This document shows, piece by piece, positions 44,407 through 53,916 of a DNA stretch of 64,000 bases. Position numbers and translations under genes: made by a program. The notes under the pieces were generated by a model. The model was not told the origin of the DNA, made no database searches, and saw only the letters and a program-made list of their open reading frames with translations. The stretch's first letter is position 1. Every line of letters starts with the position of its first letter. This DNA comes from Dyadobacter sp. UC 10 (lineage in GTDB: Bacteria; Bacteroidota; Bacteroidia; Cytophagales; Spirosomataceae): contig NZ_VSRN01000001.1 in the NCBI RefSeq assembly GCF_008369915.1, forward strand, positions 2,264,001 through 2,328,000. Direction: 5' to 3'.

Positions 44407-44628
44407 ATGCCAACCTTCGATTTTAAAAGATTTCACATTCGTTCCATGAATGCAGCCTCGGCAGAAGAGCGGGCCGGCATCAATCAGGAGCTGAAAGATC
44501 TCTATGAATCTTTGTCTGAAAGTGATAAAAAAGTTTTCAATGATGAACTTCAGTATTTTCTGACCAAAGAAGTGGGTCGGATCAAGTCTGATTATGAGTC
44601 TGTGGCAGGAATGGACACGCCGAACTAA
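44407..44628 (+). CDS. Small conserved-looking hypothetical protein
   Basis: This 73-residue acidic protein (MPTFDFKRFHIRSMNAASAE...) is predicted mostly helical, with a heptad-like middle (INQELKDLYESLSESDKKVFNDELQYFL) and no signal or membrane segment. An alternative ATG at 44446 would give 60 residues. I do not recognise a family. Its normal codon usage, its position filling the gap between a divergent metallophosphoesterase and the convergent yqgE-like gene 10 bp away, and balanced composition suggest a real gene, though this is not certain. Confidence 0.55.
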   Translation: MPTFDFKRFHIRSMNAASAEERAGINQELKDLYESLSESDKKVFNDELQYFLTKEVGRIKSDYESVAGMDTPN

Positions 44629-44638
44629 ATAAAGGCTG

Positions 44639-45199
44639 CTAGTTCAATCTGGGGTCAATCGGATAATGCGCAATGGACTTGTATTCGCCTCCCATATTGC
44701 GCAGCACTTCTCTCCAAAAGTTGCCGGGAGGTGTTGAAAAAAGAAAATCTGATGTAGTATTGGAAATGATCCAGGAGTCCTGCTCAATCTCGTCGCTTAG
44801 CTGCCCGCCACTCCACCCTGAATAACCGATAAAAAACCGGACGTCTTCCTCGCGAAGGGTATTCATATTCAAGAGTGTCTTGACATTTGTAAAATCACCT
44901 CCCCAGTAAACGCCCCGAATAATTTCCGAACCGCCCTGGATCAGATCGGGCCGGCGGTGAATAAAATGCAAAGTATTTTTCTCAACAGGGCCGCCCAGAT
45001 GGAGGGTGATATCCTGATAAATGGTTTCTTCGAGTACATCGCCGAGAAACAGATCGGTAGTCTGGTTCAGCACAAAACCAAAACTGCCCTGCTCATTGTG
45101 CTCGCACATCAGAATTACCCCTCTTTCAAAATTCGGGTCTCCCAAAAACGGCTTTGCAATCAACAGGCTCCCTTTTGCGACATTCATGCTAGCAGACAT
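44639..45199 (-). CDS. YqgE/AlgH family protein (DUF179)
   Basis: From the ATG at 45199 this is a 186-residue protein; ATG 45187 (MNVAKGSLLIAKPFLGDPNF) is an equally good start, while the open frame upstream to 45304 adds an implausible non-conserved stretch. The family pattern is clear: GSLLIAKPFLGDPNFERGVILMCEHN, GSFGFVLNQ, LGGPVEKNTLHFIH and the C-terminal FIGYSGWSGGQLSDEIEQDSWI. YqgE/AlgH proteins are widespread, often placed near ruvX (yqgF), and have no settled function; alginate regulation was the original association. Here ruvX is 17 kb away. It converges with the small gene at 44407. Confidence 0.9.
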   Translation of the reverse strand: MSASMNVAKGSLLIAKPFLGDPNFERGVILMCEHNEQGSFGFVLNQTTDLFLGDVLEETIYQDITLHLGGPVEKNTLHFIHRRPDLIQGGSEIIRGVYWGGDFTNVKTLLNMNTLREEDVRFFIGYSGWSGGQLSDEIEQDSWIISNTTSDFLFSTPPGNFWREVLRNMGGEYKSIAHYPIDPRLN

Positions 45200-45339
45200 A
45201 CTCCCGGAGAAAATTTTAATACAAAAACGAATATATTTAATTTTTGGTAACAATTTTGGGCTAAATACGAAAATAAAGGCTGAACAGATCGCTGCCTTTC
45301 GCATCGAAAAATGGCAGAGCTCGCTACTTCAAATATCAT

Positions 45340-45864
45340 ATGGCATTAATAAAATCGGTTCGGGGATTTCAGCCTGTTTATGACGCTAGCTGCTGGTTTG
45401 CGGAAAATGCAACGATTGTCGGGGATGTGGTAATGGGCGAAAATTGTACTGTCTGGTTCAATGCAGTGATCCGTGGTGATGTGAATAGTATCCGAATCGG
45501 CCACCACTCCAATATGCAGGACGGAGCGGTGATCCATTGCACTTACCAGCGTTTTTCGACAACTATCGGCAATTACGTCTCGATCGCTCACAATGCAATT
45601 GTGCATGGCTGTACCGTCGAAGACCATGTGCTGATCGGAATGGGCGCGATTGTCATGGATGGAGCTGTGATCGGCGAAGGATCAATCGTGGCCGCCGGGG
45701 CAATTGTAACGCAGGGTACCCAAGTGCCGCCGGGGACGATCTTTGCAGGCAATCCTGCGAAATATCTAAAAGATGTTTCCACAGAATTAAATGCAGCTAT
45801 TGACAGAACTGCCAACAACTATATTACATATGCAGGTTGGTTTAGAGAAGAATCAGATAGTTGA
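45340..45864 (+). CDS. Gamma-class carbonic anhydrase-like hexapeptide protein
   Basis: This 174-residue protein is a left-handed beta-helix of hexapeptide repeats (IVGDVVMGENCTVW, VIRGDVNSIRIG and so on). Putative zinc-ligand histidines are visible in GHHSNMQDGAVIHC and IAHNAIVHG, matching the gamma carbonic anhydrase/YrdA/PaaY family. Whether it hydrates CO2 cannot be judged: many members lack measured activity. It stands alone on the plus strand, starting 140 bp from the divergent yqgE-like start and facing a convergent DedA gene 18 bp away. Confidence 0.9.
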   Translation: MALIKSVRGFQPVYDASCWFAENATIVGDVVMGENCTVWFNAVIRGDVNSIRIGHHSNMQDGAVIHCTYQRFSTTIGNYVSIAHNAIVHGCTVEDHVLIGMGAIVMDGAVIGEGSIVAAGAIVTQGTQVPPGTIFAGNPAKYLKDVSTELNAAIDRTANNYITYAGWFREESDS

Positions 45865-45882
45865 GCGGACATTTTCCTAAGC

Positions 45883-46512
45883 TCAACCCATTTCTTTTCT
45901 TGCATTCAAATACCCTTTAATCACAGTAAACGTGGTGATTGCCAGGAAAAAGATAATGATGTACTGCACATAGTCGACAATCCACGGAAACCTTTCACCG
46001 AACAAATATCCGCCGCCAGTAAGCGTACCAATCCAGATCGCACCGCCTGCCACATTATTCAGTAAAAAAGATGCGAAAGGCATTTTCACGAGCCCGGCCA
46101 GTATAGGTGCGAAGGTCCTGACGACCGGCAGGAACCTGCTGATGATCAAGGTCCGGCTTCCGTACTTTTCGAAGTACTTTCTTGTAGTTTCAATGTGCTT
46201 CTTCTTAAAGAAAAAGGAGTCGGGCCGGTTTTCGAAAATATCTCCAAAATATTTACCAAAAATGTAGCCGACCAGCGAGCCCAGTACCGCGGCCGTAAAC
46301 ATACATATCAGCAATATGCCAATCGGTACATCGAGTATGCCGGTACCGCAAAATACCCCGGCCAGAAAAACCAGGTAATCGCCGGGCAGGAAAAAGGCGA
46401 AAAACAGCCCATTCTCTGCAAAGACGATAAATGTGATTACCAGCAACCCGCCGGTCCGGATGATTTCCTCTGAATTGAGTATATACTGAAAAAACTCTGT
46501 TAATGAATTCAT
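45883..46512 (-). CDS. DedA family membrane protein
   Basis: This 209-residue protein has the DedA/SNARE-associated fold: the early FAENGLFFAFFLPGDYLVFLAG motif, the reentrant region VGYIFGKYFGD, and FLPVVRTFAPILAGLVKMPFASFL with the conserved arginine. DedA proteins work in membrane lipid carrier recycling (undecaprenyl phosphate or phosphatidylethanolamine flipping) and maintain membrane potential. It has about five membrane-embedded segments and a short basic tail. It lies 54 bp downstream of the ABC-F gene on the same strand and is likely co-transcribed. Confidence 0.93.
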   Translation of the reverse strand: MNSLTEFFQYILNSEEIIRTGGLLVITFIVFAENGLFFAFFLPGDYLVFLAGVFCGTGILDVPIGILLICMFTAAVLGSLVGYIFGKYFGDIFENRPDSFFFKKKHIETTRKYFEKYGSRTLIISRFLPVVRTFAPILAGLVKMPFASFLLNNVAGGAIWIGTLTGGGYLFGERFPWIVDYVQYIIIFFLAITTFTVIKGYLNARKEMG

Positions 46513-46566
46513 GCTCAGATAATAAAAGAATGAGGGTAGGAATCGAAGAACGGTAAGCGGCCAAAT

Positions 46567-48459
46567 TTAAGCATTTTCCGATAGCTCAAGCCAGCGCATT
46601 TCTTTCTCCGCCTGACTATCTGTAAGCTGCTCAATTTCTTTTGACCAACTGGCCAGTTCGTCGTGCGAGCCGCCGCTATTCAGTTTTTTCACTAAAATCA
46701 CCTTCCTTTCTTCCATAACCGCTATATCTGTTTCCAGCTGCTCCATTTCTTTCTGCTCTTTATAGCTTAACTTTTTCTTTGCCGGTGCATTGGCTACTGG
46801 AACGCTTTGTGCAACCGGAGCAGGCGCAGTATTTACAGGTAATTTGTTAGCGACAGAAGAAGTCGTTTTTTTGTCAGCCTCTTTTTCATCCTGATAATCA
46901 CGCAGCTCTGTATAATTTCCCGGAAAATCACTGATTTTTCCTTCTCCTTCAAATACGAAAATATGCTCTACCAGTCTGTCCAGAAAGTACCGGTCGTGGG
47001 AAACGATGATCAGACAGCCCGGGAAATTGAGCAGAAAGTCCTCTAATACATTCAAGCTCGCAATATCAAGATCATTCGTAGGTTCATCAAGGATCAGGAA
47101 GTTGGGCTGTTTGATGAGGATCAGGAGCAATTGCAATCGCCTTTTTTCTCCCCCGCTCAGCTTTGAAATAAAATCATATTGCTTAGAAGGAGAGAACAGG
47201 AATGCTTCCAGTAATTTACCCACTGTGACCGTTTCGCCGGTACCCAGCTGGACTACTTCGGCTACATCCTTTACAATATCAATAACACGCTGAGTTTCGT
47301 TGAATGCCAGATCGGTTTGCTTATAATAGCCAAACTGCACCGTTTCTCCTTTCACGATCTGACCCTTGTCAGGCGAGAGTTCGCCGGTAATCATATTCAG
47401 CAGCGTGGATTTGCCCATTCCGTTCTTTCCAACAATTCCGATACGGTCGCCTCTCCGGAATGTATATTCGAAATCCCTGATCAGCTGACGCTCTCCAAAT
47501 CCTTTGCTGACATTTTCCAGCTCAATGATCTTACTGCCCAGCCTGGAAGTACGAACATTCAGTTCCAGCTTGGTATCCGGCTTTTTCTGACTGGCTTTCT
47601 CTTTTAATTCTTCAAACGCGTCAACCCGGTATTTAGCTTTTGTACCACGTGCCTTAGGTTGTCTCCTGATCCAGTCGAGTTCCTTGCGCATTAAATTTCT
47701 GGCTTTATCGATACCGGCAGCTTCCATTTCTTCTCGTTCCGCCTTTTTTTCGAGGAAATAGGAGTAATTTCCTTTATAAGGATAAGCGGAACCGTTATCC
47801 AGTTCGAGCATCTGATTACAAACTGTATCGAGGAAATACCGGTCGTGGGTAACTACCAGCAACGTGGTATTTGAAGTATTGAGGTAGTTTTCAAGCCACT
47901 CCACTGTATCCAGGTCGAGATGGTTGGTAGGTTCATCCAGAATGAGCAGATCCGGATCTTCTAGTAAGACTTTCGCCATCGCAACCCTCTTCTTTTGCCC
48001 GCCGGAAAGTGTGCCGAATGCATTATCTGTATGATGAATACCCAATCTGCCCAAAACCTCTTTGGTCCGGTACTCAAAATCCCAGGCATTGTACTTATCC
48101 ATATCTTCCATTACCTCGGCCAGCTCGTCGTGGTTATCCGTTTCGATCGCATGCTCGTAACGTTTCACAACCTGCGCGACCGGATTATTGGAAGAAAAGA
48201 TCACTTCCAGTACCGGCAGACTCTCATCAAAAGAAGGACTTTGGTCCAGATAACCGATACGAATATCTTTCCTGAAACTAACCTCGCCTTCATCCGGCGG
48301 CATTTTTCCTGTCAATATATTTAAGAAGGTAGTTTTACCGGTTCCGTTTGTTCCGATCAGGGCGACCTTATCTCCTCTGCTGATACCAAAACTGATGTTC
48401 CTGAACAACCATTTGTCACCAAATGATTTTGCTATATTTTCTGCTGAAAGGTAATTCAT
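46567..48459 (-). CDS. ABC-F family ATPase (Uup/EttA-like)
   Basis: This 630-residue soluble protein has two ABC nucleotide-binding domains joined by the P-site tRNA interaction-type linker. Domain 1 has Walker A GTNGTGKTT, signature LSGGQKKRVAMA and Walker B LLILDEPTNHLDLDTVEWLE; domain 2 has GKNGMGKST, signature LSGGEKRRLQLL and FLILDEPTNDLDIASLNVLE. The C-terminal end is a Lys/Glu-rich coiled coil (from about residue 550, KKKLSYKEQKEMEQLETDIAV) as in Uup. ABC-F proteins act on ribosomes or DNA structures rather than in transport. The start at 48459 (MNYLSAENIAKSFGD) fits the family. Confidence 0.95.
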   Translation of the reverse strand: MNYLSAENIAKSFGDKWLFRNISFGISRGDKVALIGTNGTGKTTFLNILTGKMPPDEGEVSFRKDIRIGYLDQSPSFDESLPVLEVIFSSNNPVAQVVKRYEHAIETDNHDELAEVMEDMDKYNAWDFEYRTKEVLGRLGIHHTDNAFGTLSGGQKKRVAMAKVLLEDPDLLILDEPTNHLDLDTVEWLENYLNTSNTTLLVVTHDRYFLDTVCNQMLELDNGSAYPYKGNYSYFLEKKAEREEMEAAGIDKARNLMRKELDWIRRQPKARGTKAKYRVDAFEELKEKASQKKPDTKLELNVRTSRLGSKIIELENVSKGFGERQLIRDFEYTFRRGDRIGIVGKNGMGKSTLLNMITGELSPDKGQIVKGETVQFGYYKQTDLAFNETQRVIDIVKDVAEVVQLGTGETVTVGKLLEAFLFSPSKQYDFISKLSGGEKRRLQLLLILIKQPNFLILDEPTNDLDIASLNVLEDFLLNFPGCLIIVSHDRYFLDRLVEHIFVFEGEGKISDFPGNYTELRDYQDEKEADKKTTSSVANKLPVNTAPAPVAQSVPVANAPAKKKLSYKEQKEMEQLETDIAVMEERKVILVKKLNSGGSHDELASWSKEIEQLTDSQAEKEMRWLELSENA

Positions 48460-48486
48460 AATAAATGCTAAAATTCAATGTCTGCA

Positions 48487-48494
48487 AAGTTAGG
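48487..48494 (-). promoter_or_regulatory. Candidate -7 promoter box of the ABC-F gene
   Basis: CAAAGTTA on the plus strand is the reverse complement of TAnnTTTG, 28 bp upstream of the ABC-F ATG. CAAA elements follow at 48505 but the spacing is too short, so only the -7 is supported. Confidence 0.4.
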
Positions 48495-48598
48495 ACAGAT
48501 ATCAAACAACTAAGAAAAAATTCGTTTTCATTGGGTAAATAGGCTAATATTGCCACTTATATTCAGTTAGATGGTTCCAACCGACTCGTTTTATTATC

Positions 48599-49585
48599 AT
48601 GTCTAAACAATCTCTTTTCTTACTCTCAACGCTTCTTTTTTGTTTTAACGCACTAGCCCAAGACGCAAACTTCAAAAATTACACGCAAAAAATCGGCGGA
48701 AGTCCACAGGTATATGAAATGGTCGCCATTCCGGGCGGCGAATTTACGATGGGCAGCCCCGCGGGAGAAAAAGGCCACAAAGCCGACGAAGGCCCCCAGC
48801 ATAAGGTTAAAATAGAGCCTTTCTGGATGGGAAAAACTGAAGTAATCTGGGATATTTATGATTTATATTCCTTTAAGAATATGGAAAAGGAAATGGCTGC
48901 CCGTCACCCGGATCCTGACAAATCAGTTCAAAAGACAGACGCAAGCACACGCCCAAGCCCACCTTACGTAGATATGTCATTTGGCATGGGAAGATCCGGA
49001 TATCCCGCGATCAATATGACGCAATATGCGGCTATCCATTTTTGCAAGTGGCTCTATGAAAAAACCGGCATTTTTTACAGACTGCCGACAGAAGCTGAAT
49101 GGGAATATGCCTGTCGGGCAGGTTCAAAAACCGCTTATTCTTTTGGCGACGATGCGTCCAAGCTGGGTGAATATGCCTGGTTTCGTGGCAATAGTGATGC
49201 AGCATATAAGAAAACCGGATTGAAAAAACCGAATGCCTGGGGACTTCACGATATGCATGGAAATGTAATGGAATGGACTCTGGACCAATATATTCCGGAT
49301 TATTATGCTAAAAAACCAGCCGGAGAAAAATATGCTCCGGTAACCGAACTATACCCGAACTCCGTAAGAGGCGGATCATGGGACGATGAGCCCGCTGATC
49401 TGAGAAGCGCTGCGCGGGTTCCTTCCAAAGCAGAATGGAAAATACTTGATCCACAATTGCCAAAAAGCGAATGGTGGCTTACAAGTGCTTCTTTCGTAGG
49501 CTTCAGGGTTGTGAGACCATTGAAAACTCCGTCGCCGGAAGAGATAAAGGCTTATTACAGCCCTGCACTTATTGAAGACTATTGA
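48599..49585 (+). CDS. Secreted FGE-sulfatase-fold (SUMF1-like) protein
   Basis: This 328-residue protein has a signal peptide (cleavage near ALAQD, residue 21) and a formylglycine-generating-enzyme fold: MVAIPGGEFTMGSPAGEKG, GPQHKVKIEPFWMGKTEV, INMTQYAAIHFCKWLYEKTG, YRLPTEAEWEYACRAGSKT and NAWGLHDMHGNVMEWTLDQY, closing with FVGFRVVRP. The GGSWDDEPADLRSAAR segment lacks the catalytic cysteine pair of true FGE, so sulfatase activation is unlikely. A structural, binding or EgtB-like role is possible; none can be chosen here. The Gfo/Idh/MocA gene follows after 29 bp, so the two are probably one operon. Confidence 0.9.
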   Translation: MSKQSLFLLSTLLFCFNALAQDANFKNYTQKIGGSPQVYEMVAIPGGEFTMGSPAGEKGHKADEGPQHKVKIEPFWMGKTEVIWDIYDLYSFKNMEKEMAARHPDPDKSVQKTDASTRPSPPYVDMSFGMGRSGYPAINMTQYAAIHFCKWLYEKTGIFYRLPTEAEWEYACRAGSKTAYSFGDDASKLGEYAWFRGNSDAAYKKTGLKKPNAWGLHDMHGNVMEWTLDQYIPDYYAKKPAGEKYAPVTELYPNSVRGGSWDDEPADLRSAARVPSKAEWKILDPQLPKSEWWLTSASFVGFRVVRPLKTPSPEEIKAYYSPALIEDY

Positions 49586-49614
49586 TCAACTTAAAACTCT
49601 TAATCTCTTAAAGA

Positions 49615-50958
49615 ATGGAACAAAACAGACGCAATTTCCTAAAAGCATCGGGCTTGATAGCCGGCGGTGCATTATTGAATCCGCTGACAGGCTATGGATT
49701 TAACAGCTCTGTAAACGAAACAATCAAAGTGGCGCTGATAGGTTGCGGAGGAAGAGGCTCAGGCGCTGCTGCGCAGGCATTGAGCACTTCACAAAATGTG
49801 CAGATTGTAGCAATGGCCGACGCATTTAAGGATCGTCTGGATGGAGCATACAAAAACCTCACTTCAAAAAAGTACAAAGACGCGACAGGAAAGATTGTTG
49901 ATACTAAATTAAAGGTAGACGTTCCTGAGGATCGTAAATTTGTCGGCTTCGATGCCTTTAAAAAGGCGATCGCTCTGAAAGATGTAGATGTAGTTATCCT
50001 GGCCACTCCTCCGGGGTTCAGGCCTTCGCACTTTGAAGAAGCTGTGAAAAACAACAAGCATATTTTTATGGAAAAACCGGTCGCAACAGATGCACCTGGA
50101 ATCCGTAAAGTGCTTGAAATCGCTGAAGAAGCTAAAAAGAAGAAGTTGAATGTAGTGGTTGGTCTGCAACGCCACTATCAGGCAAATTATCTTGAAGCTA
50201 TTAAAAGAATTCACGATGGTGCAATTGGAGATATTGTAGGCGGACAGGTATACTGGGTAGGAAGCAGCCCCTGGATGAAGGAGCGGATACCTAACCAAAC
50301 TGAAATGGAGTATCAAATGCGGAACTGGTACTATTTCAACTGGCTTTGCGGAGATCACATATCTGAGCAGCACGTACATAATATAGACGTTGCTAACTGG
50401 GTTAAGAGAGCTTATCCGGTAGAAATACAGGGAACAGGTGGCCGTCAGGTTCGTACGGGCAAAGCTTACGGTGAGATTTATGACCACCATACACTGGACC
50501 TTATTTATGCCGATGGGACTGTCATTTCCAGCCAATGCCGCCAGTTCGAAGGAACCTGGAACCGGGTTGATGAGGCGTTTGTAGGTACCAAAGGCCGCAT
50601 CGACAGCTTCGAGGGCAACAAAGCCATATTAAAAGATTACAAAGGAGGCGTCATTTATCAGCATGATGGTAAAAACGACAAAAACCCTTACCAGGTAGAG
50701 CACGACGAGTTGTTCGCAGCGATTGCCAAAGGCGAATACAAATTTGCTGACGCTGAAAATGGCGCTAAAAGTACCATGACTGCTATCATGGGTAGAATGG
50801 CCACTTACTCAGGTAAAATGGTTACCTGGAAAGAGGCTCTCAACTCAGACATTAATTTGTTTCCGGACAAGCTTGCCTGGGATGCTTCACCTAAAATCGT
50901 TCCCGGCGCAGACGGACTTTATCCGGTTGCAATTCCTGGAAAAAGTCAGGTTATTTGA
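49615..50958 (+). CDS. Tat-exported Gfo/Idh/MocA family oxidoreductase
   Basis: This 447-residue protein starts with a twin-arginine signal (MEQNRRNFLKASGLIAGGAL), so it should be exported folded with its cofactor. A Rossmann domain follows with VALIGCGGRGSGAAAQAL, the EKPVATDAPGIRKVLE block carrying the conserved Lys-Pro, and then the C-terminal substrate domain (YFNWLCGDHISEQHVHNIDVANW with likely catalytic Asp/His). Members oxidise or epimerise sugars with NAD(P); periplasmic members of Bacteroidota include glycoside hydrolase families GH109-like. The substrate is not predictable. It is co-oriented with the FGE-fold gene and ends in a strong terminator. Confidence 0.92.
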   Translation: MEQNRRNFLKASGLIAGGALLNPLTGYGFNSSVNETIKVALIGCGGRGSGAAAQALSTSQNVQIVAMADAFKDRLDGAYKNLTSKKYKDATGKIVDTKLKVDVPEDRKFVGFDAFKKAIALKDVDVVILATPPGFRPSHFEEAVKNNKHIFMEKPVATDAPGIRKVLEIAEEAKKKKLNVVVGLQRHYQANYLEAIKRIHDGAIGDIVGGQVYWVGSSPWMKERIPNQTEMEYQMRNWYYFNWLCGDHISEQHVHNIDVANWVKRAYPVEIQGTGGRQVRTGKAYGEIYDHHTLDLIYADGTVISSQCRQFEGTWNRVDEAFVGTKGRIDSFEGNKAILKDYKGGVIYQHDGKNDKNPYQVEHDELFAAIAKGEYKFADAENGAKSTMTAIMGRMATYSGKMVTWKEALNSDINLFPDKLAWDASPKIVPGADGLYPVAIPGKSQVI

Positions 50959-50981
50959 AAAAAATATAGTTTATACAAAAC

Positions 50982-51010
50982 AAAAAATGGCTCTTGATGA
51001 GCCATTTTTT
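50982..51010 (+). terminator. Intrinsic terminator of the FGE-like/oxidoreductase pair
   Basis: AAAAAATGGCTC (50982-50993) pairs perfectly with GAGCCATTTTTT (50999-51010) around loop TTGAT; the T-run lies within and after the 3' arm. Confidence 0.9.
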
Positions 51011-51143
51011 GTTTCTTAACTATTTCAACATCAAATCCATCCAAATGAAAATCCAGATTATGAATAGTATTTGAGAAAACAAAATTCTATATTAGATAAT
51101 AGATCTCCATGCTGGTTTTAATGTCGAACGAAACATATTACTG

Positions 51144-51338
51144 GTGAAGCTTAGCCTCACAAACGCCGGTCTTATTCTGCTCGCCGGGATGCTGGTCGTG
51201 TTAACCGGTGTCTTCTTAAATTCTTCAAAGGCTGAAATCAGCAATCCGGTAATCCTTGCCGGACTTGCGATCGAATTTATCGGCACGATCTGGCTGGTGT
51301 TAAGTCTGAATCAGCGTCGCAAAAGGCATCGCACCTAA
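51144..51338 (+). CDS. Small two-helix membrane protein
   Basis: This 64-residue protein has two hydrophobic segments (NAGLILLAGMLVVLTGVFL and PVILAGLAIEFIGTIWLVL) joined by a short loop, then a basic tail (NQRRKRHRT) that should lie in the cytoplasm. The start is a GTG at 51144; no in-frame ATG is available upstream before a stop at 51093, and a CTG directly precedes the GTG. I do not recognise a family. The clean hairpin-like membrane topology suggests a real gene. It converges with aroC, with a 6-bp gap. Confidence 0.6.
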   Translation: MKLSLTNAGLILLAGMLVVLTGVFLNSSKAEISNPVILAGLAIEFIGTIWLVLSLNQRRKRHRT

Positions 51339-51344
51339 CGTTCT

Positions 51345-52424
51345 CTAAATTTTACTTGCTTTATTTCGAAGATAAAAATCTGCCAGCACCAATGCAGCCA
51401 TTGCTTCTACAATAGGTACCGCCCTTGGGACAACGCACGGATCATGTCTTCCTTTTCCCTGAACCACGACTTCATGGCCATACTGGTCAACACTTTCCTG
51501 ATCTTGCATGATCGTAGCAACGGGCTTGAATGCCACATTAAAATAAATATCCTGCCCATTTGATATTCCACCTTGCACGCCTCCTGAGTGGTTAGTCCTT
51601 GTGAGTACTTTGCCGCTATCATCCGTGTAAAATGCGTCATTGTGTTCGGAGCCAAGCAAATTCACCCCTTCGAAACCACTTCCGTATTCAAAACCTTTAA
51701 CTGCATTGATACTTAGCATTGCTTTTCCCAACTCTGCATGCAATTTGTCGAATACCGGCTCGCCAAGCCCCACGGGAGTACCGGTAATCACACAGCTGAC
51801 CACACCGCCAACAGAATCACCAGATTTCCTGATTCCATCTATGTAATCAAACATCCGGGCTGCCATTTCCGGGTCAGGGCATCGTACAGCGTTGTCTTCT
51901 GCTTTTGTGAGATCCAGCTCCTGGTAAGGTTTTTCCAGCTTGATACGTCCAACCTGCGACACGTAGCCTGTAATTTGTATATTAAGTGTCCTGAGCAGCA
52001 GCTTGGCAACCGCACCGGCCGCTACGCGGGCCGCCGTTTCCCTGGCCGAGCTTCGCCCCCCCCCTCGATAGTCCCTTATGCCATATTTTTCCTGGTAAGT
52101 GAAGTCTGCGTGCGAAGGACGGTATTGTGTCGCTATATGCGAATAGTCTTTACTACGCTGATCTTCATTGCGAATAATTAACGCGATTGGTGTCCCCGTG
52201 GTTTTACCCTCAAAGACTCCGGACATTACCTCGAATTCATCGGCTTCCTTGCGTTGCGTCGTAATTCTTGATTGCCCCGGTTTGCGTCTGGTGAGCTCGC
52301 TTTGAACAAAATCAGCATCGAATTCAAGCCCTGCGGGACAACCTTCTATAATTACTCCGATACCCGCACCGTGCGATTCACCGAACGTTGATATTTTAAA
52401 AATTCTTCCGTAAGTGCTTCCCAT
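51345..52424 (-). CDS. aroC: Chorismate synthase
   Basis: This 359-residue FMN-dependent enzyme makes chorismate from EPSP, the last step of the shikimate pathway. Signature blocks are [18 protein letters not shown] near the N-terminus, [77 protein letters not shown] and the C-terminal [26 protein letters not shown]. Length is normal. It lies 4 bp downstream of the BatD-like gene on the same strand and is probably co-transcribed, though the pairing carries no evident functional logic. Confidence 0.98.
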   Translation of the reverse strand: MGSTYGRIFKISTFGESHGAGIGVIIEGCPAGLEFDADFVQSELTRRKPGQSRITTQRKEADEFEVMSGVFEGKTTGTPIALIIRNEDQRSKDYSHIATQYRPSHADFTYQEKYGIRDYRGGGRSSARETAARVAAGAVAKLLLRTLNIQITGYVSQVGRIKLEKPYQELDLTKAEDNAVRCPDPEMAARMFDYIDGIRKSGDSVGGVVSCVITGTPVGLGEPVFDKLHAELGKAMLSINAVKGFEYGSGFEGVNLLGSEHNDAFYTDDSGKVLTRTNHSGGVQGGISNGQDIYFNVAFKPVATIMQDQESVDQYGHEVVVQGKGRHDPCVVPRAVPIVEAMAALVLADFYLRNKASKI

Positions 52425-52428
52425 CAGT

Positions 52429-53835
52429 TTACTTTCTAAAAACCCAAATCAGTGTAACAAGCAGGACAATTACTACTGCATTAGTAATTTCCCTTAATAT
52501 TTTTTTGTAGTCAAATCCTCTTTTACTGCTATCGAGGCTTTCAATGTTATCATATAGACCCGAAGACCCTGCCAGCGATAAATTCGCCAATTTGTAATCT
52601 TCCCCTTTCACTTCCAGCGACTTTTCGGATCTTAACGTGTCGTAACTGGCTTTTTGCGAGTTAAAGAATACCCATTGGAAGTACCTTCCGAGCGGAAAAG
52701 TACCATCTTTCCGGGGCACTACAAAGTAGTCGAATGTCTTTTCCCCCGTCACATTCTGGTAGCTTCTTCTAATGATCTGGCTGACTTCCGGAGGATAAAT
52801 ATCGAAGTTGGAATTTGCCTGTACAACCGGGGCCGGAATAGCCGCTATATTGCCGATCCCTTCCACTTTAAACATGTACCTGATACTTTCGCCGGGATAA
52901 ACCAGCGTGGATGAAAGCGCTTCCTTCAACGAATATTGACCGACCGCGACCTGATCTCTGAGTGGATGCTCGGGTAACTGCTTAACCGTTATATTCGCTG
53001 CTCTGCTGTGGAAGGTCCTGACCACTTTTTTTTCGACATTCACTGCCGCCGAATTGTCTGTCACCAACATATCCAACTTAATAGCGGGAAAAACTATTCT
53101 TTCAGTCGTGATAGGGAACAGCCTGGCCTGATACATATTGTACTCGGTATAACTTCTCCCTTTTATTTTGATCTTTCTTTTGATAATTTCTTCGATTCCT
53201 ACATTCTCTTCCCAGCAATTAGCAGGCCGCAGGGTCTTAAGAATAGATTGGAGCTGATCATTAAATCTATAGAATTCCATTTCTATCGGCGCATTCTCCG
53301 CTATATAAAGTGAAATGCGCAATGCGAAGCCTTCCCGGATAAATACACTTTTCTTGTCGGTTTGGACGGCAAGAAATACGGCCTGGCTATTAGTCTCAAA
53401 GTCATTCACTGCTGGTTCTTGCATCGCTTGGCTGGACACCTCTGCGTTAACCTCGCTTGAAGCAAACACCGCCATTGTTTCTCCCGAGTGCAGACGGTAA
53501 CCGTTTACAAATATTGTAAAGTCCGGAATCAGATAATTCCCGGGCTTAGACGCGTAGTATTCTTGTGTGATTGTTTGTATTACGACTTTTTTGCCATCCA
53601 CGGTGCTGATCGAACTTGTAGCCGATTTGCTTCGTTTTTCAAGATCCTTGATATCCGGAAACGCAACGGCCGGACGATTTTCGGCGTCCCTTAATACTAC
53701 AGAAATTGTGAATGGTTGGTCGACAGACAAATTTTTAGGACCCAGCTCTATGGTCGCAGATTCATTGAGAATCTGCCCGCAAACGATACCAGAATAACAC
53801 AAAAAAATATTCAATAACGCATATAATTTCATCAA
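52429..53835 (-). CDS. batD: BatD-like protein
   Basis: This 468-residue protein has a signal peptide (cleavage near CGQIL, residue 22), then N-terminal Ig-like modules with the BatD opening [37 protein letters not shown], a conserved beta-rich middle ([26 protein letters not shown]), and a C-terminal membrane helix ([15 protein letters not shown]) with a short basic cytoplasmic tail. BatD is part of the Bacteroides aerotolerance (bat) set, usually encoded with a MoxR ATPase and von Willebrand proteins. None of those is next to it here, so it is an isolated member. Orientation predicts a large periplasmic domain. Function in the complex is not known. Confidence 0.85.
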   Translation of the reverse strand: MMKLYALLNIFLCYSGIVCGQILNESATIELGPKNLSVDQPFTISVVLRDAENRPAVAFPDIKDLEKRSKSATSSISTVDGKKVVIQTITQEYYASKPGNYLIPDFTIFVNGYRLHSGETMAVFASSEVNAEVSSQAMQEPAVNDFETNSQAVFLAVQTDKKSVFIREGFALRISLYIAENAPIEMEFYRFNDQLQSILKTLRPANCWEENVGIEEIIKRKIKIKGRSYTEYNMYQARLFPITTERIVFPAIKLDMLVTDNSAAVNVEKKVVRTFHSRAANITVKQLPEHPLRDQVAVGQYSLKEALSSTLVYPGESIRYMFKVEGIGNIAAIPAPVVQANSNFDIYPPEVSQIIRRSYQNVTGEKTFDYFVVPRKDGTFPLGRYFQWVFFNSQKASYDTLRSEKSLEVKGEDYKLANLSLAGSSGLYDNIESLDSSKRGFDYKKILREITNAVVIVLLVTLIWVFRK

Positions 53836-53916
53836 AATAATTCGTTATCTTTATTAGCGATTGCTATGCTCGGTATACTTTTTAACCGACCCTAAACCAC
53901 AAAATTACATAATCAT

